64,000 nucleotides of DNA from JASUTC01 sp964604305 (GTDB lineage: Bacteria > Thermotogota > Thermotogae > MWEM01), in the NCBI GenBank assembly GCA_964604305.1, contig CAZRYM010000006.1, positions 3,166 through 67,165 of the forward strand, read 5' to 3'. Within the stretch, counting starts at the first letter, position 1. Every line of letters starts with the position of its first letter. The notes beneath the pieces are model-generated. The model had not been told where the DNA came from, made no database searches, and was given only the letters and a program-made list of their open reading frames with translations. Position numbers and translations under genes: made by a program. Shown here one piece after another: positions 35,286 through 44,618 of the stretch.

Positions 35286-35875
35286 ATATATTTTACGTTA
35301 TTTTGTTATATATTTGCGGTTCAATTCCTTTCAGCTATTTGATCCCCTTTTATTCCAAGGGAATTGATATCCGGAAGGTTGGATCGGGAAATATTGGTGC
35401 AACAAATGTCATGAGAGGGGCGGGGAAAAGGCTGGGCATCATCTGCTTGATTCTTGATTCTCTAAAAGCCTATATTCCCCTGATGCTTTTGAGATACGTC
35501 TTTCTTCCCAACGATCCGTATATGACCGTTTGGTTTTCAATTGCGGCAATGGCTGCCGTGATTGGACATGACTATTCTGTTTTTATGAAATTTGCCGGAG
35601 GTAAGGGGGTCTCGTCTACAATGGGAGTCTTTTTTGCCGTAAACCCCATTTCAGGAATTGTTTTTTTTACCCTTGGGATTACCTTGGCCTTTTCCACTAG
35701 AATTATGTCCCTTGCGTCTATCGCTGCCATGTCAGTGACAACAATTTGTATCTTTTTTCTTGAATCGGATCCTGCATTTTGGGTTTTATATATCGTCATG
35801 ACTTTATTTTCCGTTTACAGACATAAGGGGAACATCAAACGTTTGGCAAACGGAAATGAAAACAAATTTATGTGA
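35282..35875 (+). CDS. plsY: Glycerol-3-phosphate acyltransferase PlsY
   Basis: A 197-residue integral membrane enzyme that uses acyl phosphate for the first acylation of glycerol 3-phosphate. It has the motifs GSIPFSYL, GSGNIGATNVMR and FAGGKGVSSTMGVFF. Five or so membrane spans are visible. Start overlaps der by four bases (ATGA). Its product feeds phospholipid synthesis, and its substrate connects with the glycerol-3-phosphate trio at 15679. Confidence 0.97.
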   Translation: MNIFYVILLYICGSIPFSYLIPFYSKGIDIRKVGSGNIGATNVMRGAGKRLGIICLILDSLKAYIPLMLLRYVFLPNDPYMTVWFSIAAMAAVIGHDYSVFMKFAGGKGVSSTMGVFFAVNPISGIVFFTLGITLAFSTRIMSLASIAAMSVTTICIFFLESDPAFWVLYIVMTLFSVYRHKGNIKRLANGNENKFM

Positions 35876-35887
35876 GGTAAAAAACTC

Positions 35888-38065
35888 TTGGAAAAAGAGA
35901 ATTGTAATTACGATTATTTTGTCAAAAATGCAAGTTCGGAAGATTATATAACATCCAAACGGGGAAAACCGTTACCTCTTGGTGCTTTAGTAGAGGGTAC
36001 AGGAACAAATTTTTCCCTGTTTTCCCGAAATGCGGTAGGCGTCACTTTGGAGCTTTATCAAAATTATTACGATGATAAACCATCCCACGTATTTGATTTG
36101 GATTCCAAAAAAAACAAAACGGGTGATGTTTGGCATATCTTTCTTGAGGGAATCGATTGCGGTCAATTTTACGGTTATCGGGTTCATGGTCCTTACGACC
36201 CAAAAAACGGAATGCGTTTTAATCCCAACAAATTATTGACGGACCCTTATGCACAAGCTATCTCAGGTGCATATAACTGGGATCAGGAATATGCTTACGG
36301 ATATGACAAAAACTCCCCGTTGAAAGACTTGTCTTTTTCAGAGATTGATTCAGCAAGGAGTCCGGCCAAGAGTATCGTTGTATGTGAAAGCGAATTTGAG
36401 TGGGATGGCGATCAGCCCCTGAGAGTTCCAATGAATGATACCATCATCTATGAAATGCATGTCAGATTCTTTACACGTTCAGATAGCTCCGAGTGCTCTC
36501 TTCCGGGTACCTTCCACGGAATTACCGAAAAGATAGCCCATTTGAAGGAACTTGGTATTACAACTGTGGAGCTCATGCCTATCTTTGAATTTAATATCAA
36601 TTCGAATGTTAATATCAATCCCAAAACAGGCGAAAAATTAATTAACGCTTGGGGTTACGATCCCCTTGCATTTTTCGCAGTTGAAAGTTCTTATACCCAT
36701 TGCATCGGAATTGGTGATCAGGTATTCAGATTCAAGGAATTCGTTAAAAAGATGCATGAGGAGGGTATCGAGGTTATCATCGATGTCGTGTACAACCATA
36801 CCGGAGAAGGAGCTCAAGAAGGCCCCACACTCTCTTTTAGGGGGATCGATAATGCCGTTTATTATCTTTTGAACGCGGATAATAAACGCTTTTACATGAA
36901 TTATTCAGGAACCGGGAATACCCTGAATTGCAACAAAACAGTTGTTAAACAGATGATCATCGATAGTTTGAGATTTTGGGTGACCCAGATGCATATCGAT
37001 GGATTTCGTTTCGATCTTGCTGCCATTCTGGGAAGGTCAACGAGTGGAGAATGGATCGGGGATTTTTCACTCTTAAAGGATATATCAGATGATCCTATTT
37101 TAGCCAGATCAAAATTGATAGCAGAAGGCTGGGATGCCGCCGGCGGATACTATGTCGGGGAATTTCCAAAAGGTTGGGCTGAATGGAACGGGAAATTCCG
37201 TGATGTAGTCAGACGGTTTATACGTGGCGATAAGGGTCAAGTGCCTGAATTGGCAACCAGAATAGCCGGAAGTTCTGACCTCTACAACAAACCCGGGAGG
37301 AAACCCTTTGACGGGATCAATTTTATCACCGCACACGATGGCTTTACCTTATGGGATCTGGTTTCATATAACAAAAAGCACAACGAAGAAAATGGAGAGA
37401 ATAACACAGATGGAACCAATGAGAATTTCAGCTTCAACTATGGACATGAAGGACCAACAAATAATCCTGAGATATTGGCCATAAGGAAAAAACAAATAAA
37501 AAATTTTGTGACGACACTGATGGTCTCCCAGGGTATTCCAATGATATTAATGGGCGATGAGATGTGTCGGAGTCAGCAAGGCAATAACAACGCCTACTGT
37601 CATGATAATGAGATCACATGGCTTGATTGGACATTGAAGGAAAAAAACAATGACATTTTCCAATTCTTTAAATCCGTGATTACCTTTAGAAAAGGGCATA
37701 ATTGTTTGAGAAGAGAACATTTTTTCACAGGAAAGAAGACCAAACAAGGAGTTAGAGACATTACCTGGCATGGAACTGAACTGCATTTACCGGATTGGTC
37801 ATATGATTCACACACCCTTGCCTTCGTCATCAGCGGAACAGACTTGGACTCATTCACAGTTAAAGATAGTGATGTGTACGTTGCAATGAATTTTTATATT
37901 GAACCCCTGAAATTCAAACTTCCAAAGCCACCATCAGGAAAATGGTACAGAATTGTGGACACCAATGAAAAACATCCGGATGATTTTCTGGAACAAGGAA
38001 AAGAAGTTACAGGAGATGAATATTTGGTGGGGGATAAAAGCATCATCGTCTTGATAAACCGGTAA
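35888..38065 (+). CDS. glgX: Glycogen debranching enzyme, GlgX/isoamylase type
   Basis: A 725-residue GH13 enzyme cleaving alpha-1,6 branches. An N-terminal CBM48 domain (GTNFSLFSRNAVGVTLELY) precedes the catalytic barrel, with nucleophile Asp376 in DGFRFDLAAILGR, acid Glu413 in AEGWDA and Asp484 in TAHDGFTLWD. TTG start behind GTGAGG. It is 12 bases after plsY. It belongs with the GH57 branching enzyme at 53804 and the phosphohexomutases in glycogen turnover. Confidence 0.94.
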   Translation: MEKENCNYDYFVKNASSEDYITSKRGKPLPLGALVEGTGTNFSLFSRNAVGVTLELYQNYYDDKPSHVFDLDSKKNKTGDVWHIFLEGIDCGQFYGYRVHGPYDPKNGMRFNPNKLLTDPYAQAISGAYNWDQEYAYGYDKNSPLKDLSFSEIDSARSPAKSIVVCESEFEWDGDQPLRVPMNDTIIYEMHVRFFTRSDSSECSLPGTFHGITEKIAHLKELGITTVELMPIFEFNINSNVNINPKTGEKLINAWGYDPLAFFAVESSYTHCIGIGDQVFRFKEFVKKMHEEGIEVIIDVVYNHTGEGAQEGPTLSFRGIDNAVYYLLNADNKRFYMNYSGTGNTLNCNKTVVKQMIIDSLRFWVTQMHIDGFRFDLAAILGRSTSGEWIGDFSLLKDISDDPILARSKLIAEGWDAAGGYYVGEFPKGWAEWNGKFRDVVRRFIRGDKGQVPELATRIAGSSDLYNKPGRKPFDGINFITAHDGFTLWDLVSYNKKHNEENGENNTDGTNENFSFNYGHEGPTNNPEILAIRKKQIKNFVTTLMVSQGIPMILMGDEMCRSQQGNNNAYCHDNEITWLDWTLKEKNNDIFQFFKSVITFRKGHNCLRREHFFTGKKTKQGVRDITWHGTELHLPDWSYDSHTLAFVISGTDLDSFTVKDSDVYVAMNFYIEPLKFKLPKPPSGKWYRIVDTNEKHPDDFLEQGKEVTGDEYLVGDKSIIVLINR

Positions 38066-38070
38066 TTGTT

Positions 38071-38913
38071 ATGAAAAGGTTATTTTCCATTTTTTTGGTT
38101 TTATTAATATTCCTTTCGATTGGTTTAGCAATCCATATTGAATTTGAAAGGACAACACCCCTTTACCTTCGCAATTTTATACAACCTCAGATTGAAAAAA
38201 TTTCATTAGAGCTATCTGATTTATGGGATATACAGTTAGATTATCCATTATATGTTAAGGTAGAACGAAAAAGACAACTTGGAGCAAGCGGAGAGGCCTC
38301 ATTTGATGGTGAAAGATTCAGCCTCTTTATGACACCGGTAACAGATGCTATTCCCTCATTGTTAAGGCATGAGATGATGCATGTATATACCTTTCAGTGG
38401 TTTTTTAATAATGACATTTATAATGCCCCTTTGTGGTTTGTCGAAGGGCTGGCCGTATGGTATGAAAATCACAAAAGTATCAATATTAGAGATCTTAATC
38501 CCGTATCGCTAATCAAAGAGATTGATGTTTTGAACGTCAATGCCTACCCCACTGGAGATGCATTTGCGCGTTATTATTCATTTCTTGCTGACTTTTTCTT
38601 TTACCTGGATGCCAGAATTGATATTGGTGAATCTTTTGGTGAAATTCTAACAAGGCTTGAAAATACAGAGGATTACAAAGAAGCCTTTGTGAAAAAAAAG
38701 ACCTTCAACAGCATTTATTCAAAATGGAAAAGAAACCGCATCATCATGTCTGTAATCGGATTTGTTGTACTCCAGTTCAGTTGGTTTGTTCCCGCAATTA
38801 TCATTATCTTTTTGGGGGTTTGGACATATATGAAGAGACGGGATGTCAAAGATATTGATATTAAAAAACTGGAGAAATACTACGGGAAAGAGTATTGGAA
38901 AAAGGATGAATAA
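38071..38913 (+). CDS. Membrane-anchored zinc metalloprotease-like protein (peptidase MA type)
   Basis: A 280-residue protein. An N-terminal signal or anchor (FSIFLVLLIFLSIGLAI) is followed by an extracytoplasmic domain with His100, Glu101 and His104 in HEMMH and the downstream glutamate Glu125 in WFVEGLAVWYE, the gluzincin arrangement of peptidase-MA-like proteins. A second membrane span (VIGFVVLQFSWFVPAIIIIF) lies near residue 230-255. It starts five bases after glgX and ends the plus-strand run. Substrate unknown. Confidence 0.8.
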   Translation: MKRLFSIFLVLLIFLSIGLAIHIEFERTTPLYLRNFIQPQIEKISLELSDLWDIQLDYPLYVKVERKRQLGASGEASFDGERFSLFMTPVTDAIPSLLRHEMMHVYTFQWFFNNDIYNAPLWFVEGLAVWYENHKSINIRDLNPVSLIKEIDVLNVNAYPTGDAFARYYSFLADFFFYLDARIDIGESFGEILTRLENTEDYKEAFVKKKTFNSIYSKWKRNRIIMSVIGFVVLQFSWFVPAIIIIFLGVWTYMKRRDVKDIDIKKLEKYYGKEYWKKDE

Positions 38914-38933
38914 CTAATTTGTTTTTACTGTTC

Positions 38934-41414
38934 TTAACGAATGATTATTTGTGTGTTCATATGAAATTCCTTATGATGATCATCATAGGTTTCAACTCTG
39001 TTCTTACCTAACTTTTTAGCTATATAGAGGGCAATGTCACCCCGTCTTTCAAGTTCTTTGTAGTCATCGTATTCGTCTTTTTCCATGGCATCTATACCAA
39101 AACTCATGGAAGTTTTAAAAGGAAATATAGGTATTTCTTCTATTGAAGTTCTCATTTTTTCTGCCACCTTCAACGCTCCTTCCACATTCGTATTGGGAAG
39201 GATAACTGAGAATTCCTCACCGCCATACCTTGCAACAATGTCGAATTTTCTTGTTGTGGCCAACAGGATTTTTGATATTTCCTTGAGAACTTCATCACCT
39301 GTCTGATGACCATAAGTATCATTCACCAATTTAAAGGAATCAATATCCCCAATAATGAAAGAAATAGGCATCTTATAACGTATGGCTTTTTCAAATTCCT
39401 CTTTGAAGCGCTCCTCATAATACCACCTGCTGTAAAGACCCGTAAGACTATCATACATACTGTTTTGAAGGTATAAGGTGTTTTTGACAAACAGGGTAAT
39501 AACAGGTTCAATTTGATTTAGGAAAATGGGAAGGAAATTGGGATTCTCATCATATTCCGTGGCTTCGTTGTCAAAGAGGTGGAGGACAACCTTTTTTGAA
39601 GCATCAATTATATAGGAACGTTTGATATTTAAAGGAGATAGTTGTAAGTGATTTGGTTTTTCCAAAACATTTAATAAAGTTTTTTCGTTAATTGGATCGG
39701 TGTAATTTAAATCAAAATAATTTTTTATTCTGTCCCCGTCCAAGAGTATAATCACACCACTTTTTGCTTTAGTCAAACTACTAATCCAATAGAGTATTTG
39801 TTTTAGCGTTTCCACAGAATTATCCGTAATGTCAATGTTGCGTGAAAATTCAAGAATTTCATTCAAGGCGCTCATTCGGACTAAATTGTTGTCACAAATC
39901 TTTTTATAGTTTTCAAACGTTGAAATCTTTTTCTCGTTCCGTGTTTCATAGATAAATCCTTCAATATGATTTCGAAGTTCCAGTAGATTCATTTCATCTG
40001 CAGGTATGATCTTATCGATTTCTTTTGCCGCTTTCAGATATCCCGTTTTTTTATAAATCATTTGTGCTTTGTTCAGATAAAAACGCGCTTCTTCATAATT
40101 CTCATTAAGAAGATAAGATCTTCCCAATGCTTCATTTAAAAGTGCATTTGATAATTTCAAACCTGAGCTTTTATAATCAGCGATCGTTTTCTTAACTGTG
40201 TTTTGAAATATTTCAGGAAATAATCTTGTAAATTTTCTGTAGAAGCTCAGAAGGATTTCTTCTTTCCATAATAGATCCTGTTTGAAGAAATCAATGAAGA
40301 AAGCTTCCAATTCATCTTTATCAGTTATCTTGTAAAAGTCTACAAATTGGTTGAACCCATAAACTCGGTAATCCCATGAAAGGTTATCGAGTCTTTTTTC
40401 TCCCTCGACGTGAGTGACCAACATAAAACCTGCTACTACGGAAAGTCTTAAACATTTTCCTTTAAGTTCTTCTTCCGGATTCAACCTCAAAGCCTTGTTT
40501 ACATGCAAATCCACTAGTTTAATGTCCTTATTATAAAAATGAAACATACCTTCCAGATAGTAGGCATTTGCAAGTGTAGAATGGTCTTTTGAGCGTTTTG
40601 ACATTTGTTTCATTTCTTGTAATCTCTTCCAAAATTCTTCTGTATTTCCCGAATAAATGTAATAAAAAAGCCATTGTGTTTCTATTTTTAGGAGCATCTT
40701 TTTATGAGGAAAAAAGTCACTGATTTGGGATAACCGTTCAAGAAGATTCAAGCCTTTGACAGAGGGAAAATTGATTACGTAAAACTCGGCTATCCTGATA
40801 TACAATTCAGCTGTAACAAAAAACAACCTGGAATCTTCTATCATCAGAAACGCCTTTCTCATCATCGCCTCAGCAAGAGTTATCATTCCCCTCTTTTGAT
40901 AGTATTCTCCCAAAATAACATAAGCTCTTGCCATGACCAACTTTGTCTTTTCTCCAAGGCAGTTTTCATCAACAGTCTTCAAATTACTTGAGATAATTTC
41001 AAAGGCCTTATCCCTATCTTGCATATAAAAGAGAATCTCAGCGTGAAAAAACAGTGAAAGAAGCTCATAATAGGTGAAAGAAGCCTTTTTTGTGTAATAT
41101 TCAGAATGAGAAGTTATTGTGTTAAAAAGCTCATGTGCTTCCTGAAATTTTTGTTCTTGCACCAAAAATTGCATATTTAGATGTAAAAAGCGTATATCAT
41201 TGGGAACCAAACTCTTTAAATTTTCAGGGGTTTTTATGTGATTGGAAGCATAAAGAAACCCCAGCCATTCTACAAAATAGGGAGAAATTTCTTCTCTATT
41301 TAGATAAGATAAAGCCTTTGATGCAGCTTCAAGTGCAGATTGAATTGATTCAGAATGATAATAGGCCTGTCTGGACTGAATAATTAACTCAGCAGCCTTT
41401 TTTCGCCTTTCCAA
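38934..41414 (-). CDS. TPR-GAF-like-GGDEF diguanylate cyclase
   Basis: An 826-residue cytoplasmic signalling protein. About residues 1-480 are TPR helices, 515-640 look like a GAF-type sensor, and 655-820 form the GGDEF domain with active-site GGEEF at 731-735. An RxxD inhibitory site (RKFD at 722-725) stands five residues before it, so the cyclase probably is product-inhibited. No EAL or HD-GYP domain is attached. TTG start follows AGGAG. It is the only cyclic-di-GMP gene in the window. It lies downstream of nrdG with an 18-base gap and might be cotranscribed. Confidence 0.88.
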   Translation of the reverse strand: MERRKKAAELIIQSRQAYYHSESIQSALEAASKALSYLNREEISPYFVEWLGFLYASNHIKTPENLKSLVPNDIRFLHLNMQFLVQEQKFQEAHELFNTITSHSEYYTKKASFTYYELLSLFFHAEILFYMQDRDKAFEIISSNLKTVDENCLGEKTKLVMARAYVILGEYYQKRGMITLAEAMMRKAFLMIEDSRLFFVTAELYIRIAEFYVINFPSVKGLNLLERLSQISDFFPHKKMLLKIETQWLFYYIYSGNTEEFWKRLQEMKQMSKRSKDHSTLANAYYLEGMFHFYNKDIKLVDLHVNKALRLNPEEELKGKCLRLSVVAGFMLVTHVEGEKRLDNLSWDYRVYGFNQFVDFYKITDKDELEAFFIDFFKQDLLWKEEILLSFYRKFTRLFPEIFQNTVKKTIADYKSSGLKLSNALLNEALGRSYLLNENYEEARFYLNKAQMIYKKTGYLKAAKEIDKIIPADEMNLLELRNHIEGFIYETRNEKKISTFENYKKICDNNLVRMSALNEILEFSRNIDITDNSVETLKQILYWISSLTKAKSGVIILLDGDRIKNYFDLNYTDPINEKTLLNVLEKPNHLQLSPLNIKRSYIIDASKKVVLHLFDNEATEYDENPNFLPIFLNQIEPVITLFVKNTLYLQNSMYDSLTGLYSRWYYEERFKEEFEKAIRYKMPISFIIGDIDSFKLVNDTYGHQTGDEVLKEISKILLATTRKFDIVARYGGEEFSVILPNTNVEGALKVAEKMRTSIEEIPIFPFKTSMSFGIDAMEKDEYDDYKELERRGDIALYIAKKLGKNRVETYDDHHKEFHMNTQIIIR

Positions 41415-41432
41415 AGAGTTCCACTCCTTTTG

Positions 41433-42098
41433 CTAAAAACCTCTATAAAGGATATCTATGTTTTTTATATCGAGATACTGGAACCAATGATCTATTTCAC
41501 TTTTTTTGTATGTTTTCTCGTTTTTTTCTAAAGGGCGATATTGTTGTAAAGTAATCTTTTTGATACCATTAAATTTTACCATATTTAGCATCTTTTTAAA
41601 AGTGTCAAAATTGACATATTCGGGAAAAAGAGTTACCCGAACCTCAAAATCATTAAATTGTTTTAACTTTTGAAGGGCTTGTTGGATTGTTGAAAGCTCA
41701 ATCGACGAAAAGGGTTTATAATCAAAAGCTTTGAAATCCATCGCGCAAAAATCTGCATAATCAGCAATACCGGCCATCAATTCAGGATGGGACCCGTTTG
41801 TATCAACTTTCAAAAACTTGTTTGGGAAAAGTTGTTTAAATCTCTGACAAAATGTTATTAGTTCCTTGCCGTACAAAGTTGGTTCGCCCCCGGTAATAAC
41901 GAGGGCGTCCAACATATTGCTTCTTTTTTTAAAAAAATCGAAGACCTCTGCTTCGTCAATTGATCCTTCTCTTTTTTTTATCAGCGACTTGTTGTGGCAA
42001 TATTTACAATTAAAGTTGCACCCGGATGTAAATACCGTTGTCGCTACTTTCTTCGGATAGTCGGTCAGGCTCAGCTTCTCGATCCCTGCGAATTTCAT
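41433..42098 (-). CDS. nrdG: Anaerobic ribonucleotide reductase activating enzyme (NrdG2 type)
   Basis: A 221-residue radical SAM enzyme that installs the glycyl radical on NrdD. The cluster cysteines are Cys27, Cys31 and Cys34 in CNFNCKYC, with the SAM motif ITGGEP. The N-terminus GIEKLSLTDYP is family-like and GAAGGTG precedes the ATG, so the start is well supported even though it lies 89 bases inside the nrdD frame. Confidence 0.93.
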   Translation of the reverse strand: MKFAGIEKLSLTDYPKKVATTVFTSGCNFNCKYCHNKSLIKKREGSIDEAEVFDFFKKRSNMLDALVITGGEPTLYGKELITFCQRFKQLFPNKFLKVDTNGSHPELMAGIADYADFCAMDFKAFDYKPFSSIELSTIQQALQKLKQFNDFEVRVTLFPEYVNFDTFKKMLNMVKFNGIKKITLQQYRPLEKNEKTYKKSEIDHWFQYLDIKNIDILYRGF

Positions 42099-44184
42099 CT
42101 TTCACACCTTCTTTGAGAGAATAAGTTTCACGTTGTTTGAATTCTTGTTGTTTTCCGTTATTCCAATGTTGTACAGGCCTGTAATACCCCGTTATTCTTG
42201 AATAGGTTTCGGTAGGTTTTGAACAGATGGGACAGGTATAAACCTCACCGGGGATATAACCATGATCAGTACATATGGAATAAGTTGGCGAAAGTGTGAA
42301 GTACGGAATTCTGTAATTCTCTGCAATCTTTTTGACCAAAGACCTGGCAGTTTCCCAGTCCTGTATTCTTTCTCCCAGGAATGCATGGAATACCGTTCCA
42401 CCGGTGTACTTGGTTTGAAGGGTTTCCTGTATGTCCAGCGCCTCAAACATGTCTTTTGTGAAATTGACGGGAAGATGGGAAGAATTGGTGTAATAAGGTG
42501 TGTCTTTCCCCGCTGTTATGATGTCAGAGAAACGTTTTTTATCATGTTTGGCCAATCGATAAGAGGTGGATTCTGCCGGAGTGGCTTCCAGATTGTAAAG
42601 GTTTCCCGTTTCCTCCTGGAAATCAGCCAGTCTCTCTCTCATTGTATCCAAAACCTTTTTAGAGAAAGTAAGAGCCGCTTCATCATCAATTGTCTTATTC
42701 AGCCATTTTGCGTTGAGACAAGCTTCATTCATCCCTACAAGACCGATTGTGGAAAAATGGTTGTCAAAATCTTTGAGATAATGCCTTGTATAGGGATAAA
42801 GACCGAATTCATTTAATTTCTCAATGACTCTTCGTTTTATTTCCAAGCTTCTCTTGGCGATTTCCATGTTTTTCTCGAGTAAGTGAAAGAAATCATCTTC
42901 ATTTGAACTAAGGTAAGCCATTTTAGGAAGATTCAGCGTTACCACGCCGATGGAACCGGTGAATTCATCTGAACCGAAGAGGCCGCCCCCCCTTCTGCGC
43001 AACTCTCTTTTGTCCAGTTGAAGTCGGCAACACATACTTCTTACATCAGATGGGTTTAGGTCTGAATTGATAAAGTTTTGAAAATAGGGGGTTCCGTATT
43101 TTGACGTCATCTCAAAAAGAAGTGGGACATTTTCATTTTCCCAATCGAAATCCCTTGTGATGTTATAAGTCGGAATCGGATATTGGAACCCTCTTCCCGC
43201 ATAGTCTCCTTCAAGCATCACTTCAATAAAGGCTCTGTTAATCATGTTCATCTCTGTCTGACAATCACCGTATGTAAATTCCTGCGGTTTGCCTCCGACT
43301 ATTGCGGGCATTTCCTTTAAATCTTCCGGAACGACCCAATCTAGAGTGATATTGGAAAAGGGTGATTGGGTTCCCCATCTGCTTGGCGTGTTAACGCCGA
43401 ATACAAAGGATTGAATAGCTTGTTTGGTTTCTCTGTAGGATAGGTTGTCACTTTTAACAAAAGGAGCCAAGTAGGTGTCAAAGGAGCTGAATGCCTGTGC
43501 ACCTGCCCATTCATTTTGAAGAACTCCGAGAAAATTCACCATTTGATTTGAAAGTGTTGACAGATGTTTGGCCGGTGCGCTGGTAATCTTTCCCGTAACA
43601 CCTCCCAGACCTTTTTCGATAAGCTGCCTGAGACTCCATCCGGCACAATATCCTGAAAGCATGGAAAGATCATGAATATGCAAATCACCATTTTTGTGAG
43701 CACGTCCGATTTCTTCATCGTAGAGTTCATTCAACCAGTAATTGGCGATGACTGTGCCGCTGTTATGTAGGATCAACCCTCCGATGGAATAAGAAACAGT
43801 GCTGTTTTCCTTGACTCGCCAATCTGCTTTTTCAAGATAATCATTTACAGTTGAAGAGAAATTAAGCATATCTTTTGTTAGTTCTCTGATATTTTGATGC
43901 TGCTTTCTGTAAATGATGTAAGCCTTTGCAACCTCGGTGAAACCGGATTCCTCCAACACTTCTTCTACATTGTCCTGAAGTTTTTCAATATCTATGATGT
44001 TATCCGTTATCTGAGATTGTGATTTTGAAACAGCTCTGAGTGCCAGTAATTGTAGAATATCCTCGTTGTAAGCTGACTCTGTTGCTTCAAACGCCTTTTG
44101 AATTGCCTTTTGTATCTTGTCAATTTGAAATTCTGCAATCTTGCCATCGCGTTTCTTAATCCCCAGTATGGATTTATTACTCAT
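42010..44184 (-). CDS. nrdD: Anaerobic (class III) ribonucleoside-triphosphate reductase
   Basis: A 724-residue glycyl-radical enzyme for dNTP synthesis without oxygen. The N-terminal ATP-cone (ILGIKKRDGKIAEFQIDKIQ) is followed by the catalytic barrel, the zinc site SICTDHGYIPGEVYTCPICS and radical Gly666 in SRITGYYRP. ATG 44184 lies behind GGGGG; the frame extends to 44259 across the promoter. The last 29 residues overlap nrdG and look unconserved. Expression is probably repressed by NrdR (see 44222-44271). Confidence 0.95.
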   Translation of the reverse strand: MSNKSILGIKKRDGKIAEFQIDKIQKAIQKAFEATESAYNEDILQLLALRAVSKSQSQITDNIIDIEKLQDNVEEVLEESGFTEVAKAYIIYRKQHQNIRELTKDMLNFSSTVNDYLEKADWRVKENSTVSYSIGGLILHNSGTVIANYWLNELYDEEIGRAHKNGDLHIHDLSMLSGYCAGWSLRQLIEKGLGGVTGKITSAPAKHLSTLSNQMVNFLGVLQNEWAGAQAFSSFDTYLAPFVKSDNLSYRETKQAIQSFVFGVNTPSRWGTQSPFSNITLDWVVPEDLKEMPAIVGGKPQEFTYGDCQTEMNMINRAFIEVMLEGDYAGRGFQYPIPTYNITRDFDWENENVPLLFEMTSKYGTPYFQNFINSDLNPSDVRSMCCRLQLDKRELRRRGGGLFGSDEFTGSIGVVTLNLPKMAYLSSNEDDFFHLLEKNMEIAKRSLEIKRRVIEKLNEFGLYPYTRHYLKDFDNHFSTIGLVGMNEACLNAKWLNKTIDDEAALTFSKKVLDTMRERLADFQEETGNLYNLEATPAESTSYRLAKHDKKRFSDIITAGKDTPYYTNSSHLPVNFTKDMFEALDIQETLQTKYTGGTVFHAFLGERIQDWETARSLVKKIAENYRIPYFTLSPTYSICTDHGYIPGEVYTCPICSKPTETYSRITGYYRPVQHWNNGKQQEFKQRETYSLKEGVKDEIRRDREAEPDRLSEESSDNGIYIRVQL

Positions 44185-44221
44185 AAAAAGACCCCCTGTA
44201 TTTATCTGTTTTGTGTCCTCC

Positions 44222-44271
44222 ATTATACAACATGTAGTGTTCTTTGTCAATGCGACCACTACAGATTGTTG
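44222..44271 (-). promoter_or_regulatory. Consensus promoter of nrdD with two NrdR-box-like sites
   Basis: On the minus strand TTGACA (44250-44245) and TATAAT (44227-44222) are 17 bases apart. One NrdR-like palindrome, ACACTACATGTTGTAT, covers 44225-44240 and overlaps the -10; a weaker one, CAACAATCTGTAGTGG, covers 44256-44271 just upstream of the -35. Their centres are 31 bases apart, three helical turns, the spacing usual for tandem NrdR boxes. Confidence 0.82.
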
Positions 44272-44340
44272 TTGAAGCCAGCTTATAGTCGCACTTTAAA
44301 TTATAATTTGGAATAATCCGGGTGTTTTTACCTTTTAAAA

Positions 44341-44477
44341 ACTTCAAGGAGTGAACTTTCTCCCTGTGATTGAAAAGTGAAGTTTTTGAACTTTAAAACT
44401 TCAAGGAGTGAACTTTCTCCCTGTGATTGAAAAGTGAAGTTTTTGAACTTTAAAACTTCAAGGAGTGAACTTTCTCC
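44341..44477. repeat. 57-bp tandem direct repeat (2.4 exact copies)
   Basis: The unit beginning ACTTCAAGGAGTGAACTTTC occurs at 44341, 44398 and (23 bases only) 44455, without any mismatch. Across each junction GAAGTTTT and AAAACTTC can form an 8-bp hairpin, and GGAG/CTCC lies inside the unit. No reading frame or promoter is visible in it. It sits between the nrdD promoter and the tRNA promoter. Confidence 0.95.
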
Positions 44478-44484
44478 AATACTC

Positions 44485-44513
44485 TTGCAATGGGTACCCA
44501 TTTCTGGTAAAAT
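44485..44513 (+). promoter_or_regulatory. Promoter of tRNA-Thr and tilS
   Basis: TTGCAA (44485-44490) and TGGTAAAAT, with -10 TAAAAT at 44508-44513, are 17 bases apart. The likely start near 44520 is about 10 bases before the tRNA. Confidence 0.7.
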
Positions 44514-44530
44514 ACATCTGTATTAAGAGG

Positions 44531-44606
44531 GCCAGTGTAGCTCAGCTGGTAGAGCGGCTCATTCGTAATGAGCAGGTCGTGGGTTCAAATCCTATCACTG
44601 GCTCCA
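44531..44606 (+). tRNA. tRNA-Thr(CGT)
   Basis: A 76-base tRNA. The acceptor arms GCCAGTG and CACTGGC pair fully, the D arm is GCTC/GAGC, the anticodon stem GCTCA/TGAGC encloses TTCGTAA with anticodon CGT (threonine, codon ACG), and the T arm holds TTCAAAT. Discriminator T and CCA are encoded. It is followed by tilS after 12 bases, so both are probably made as one transcript. Confidence 0.97.
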
Positions 44607-44618
44607 GTGGAGAATTAT

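Noticed and set aside
44341..44477. CRISPR array
   Set aside because: The 57-bp units are contiguous without spacers, number fewer than three full copies, and no cas genes are near.
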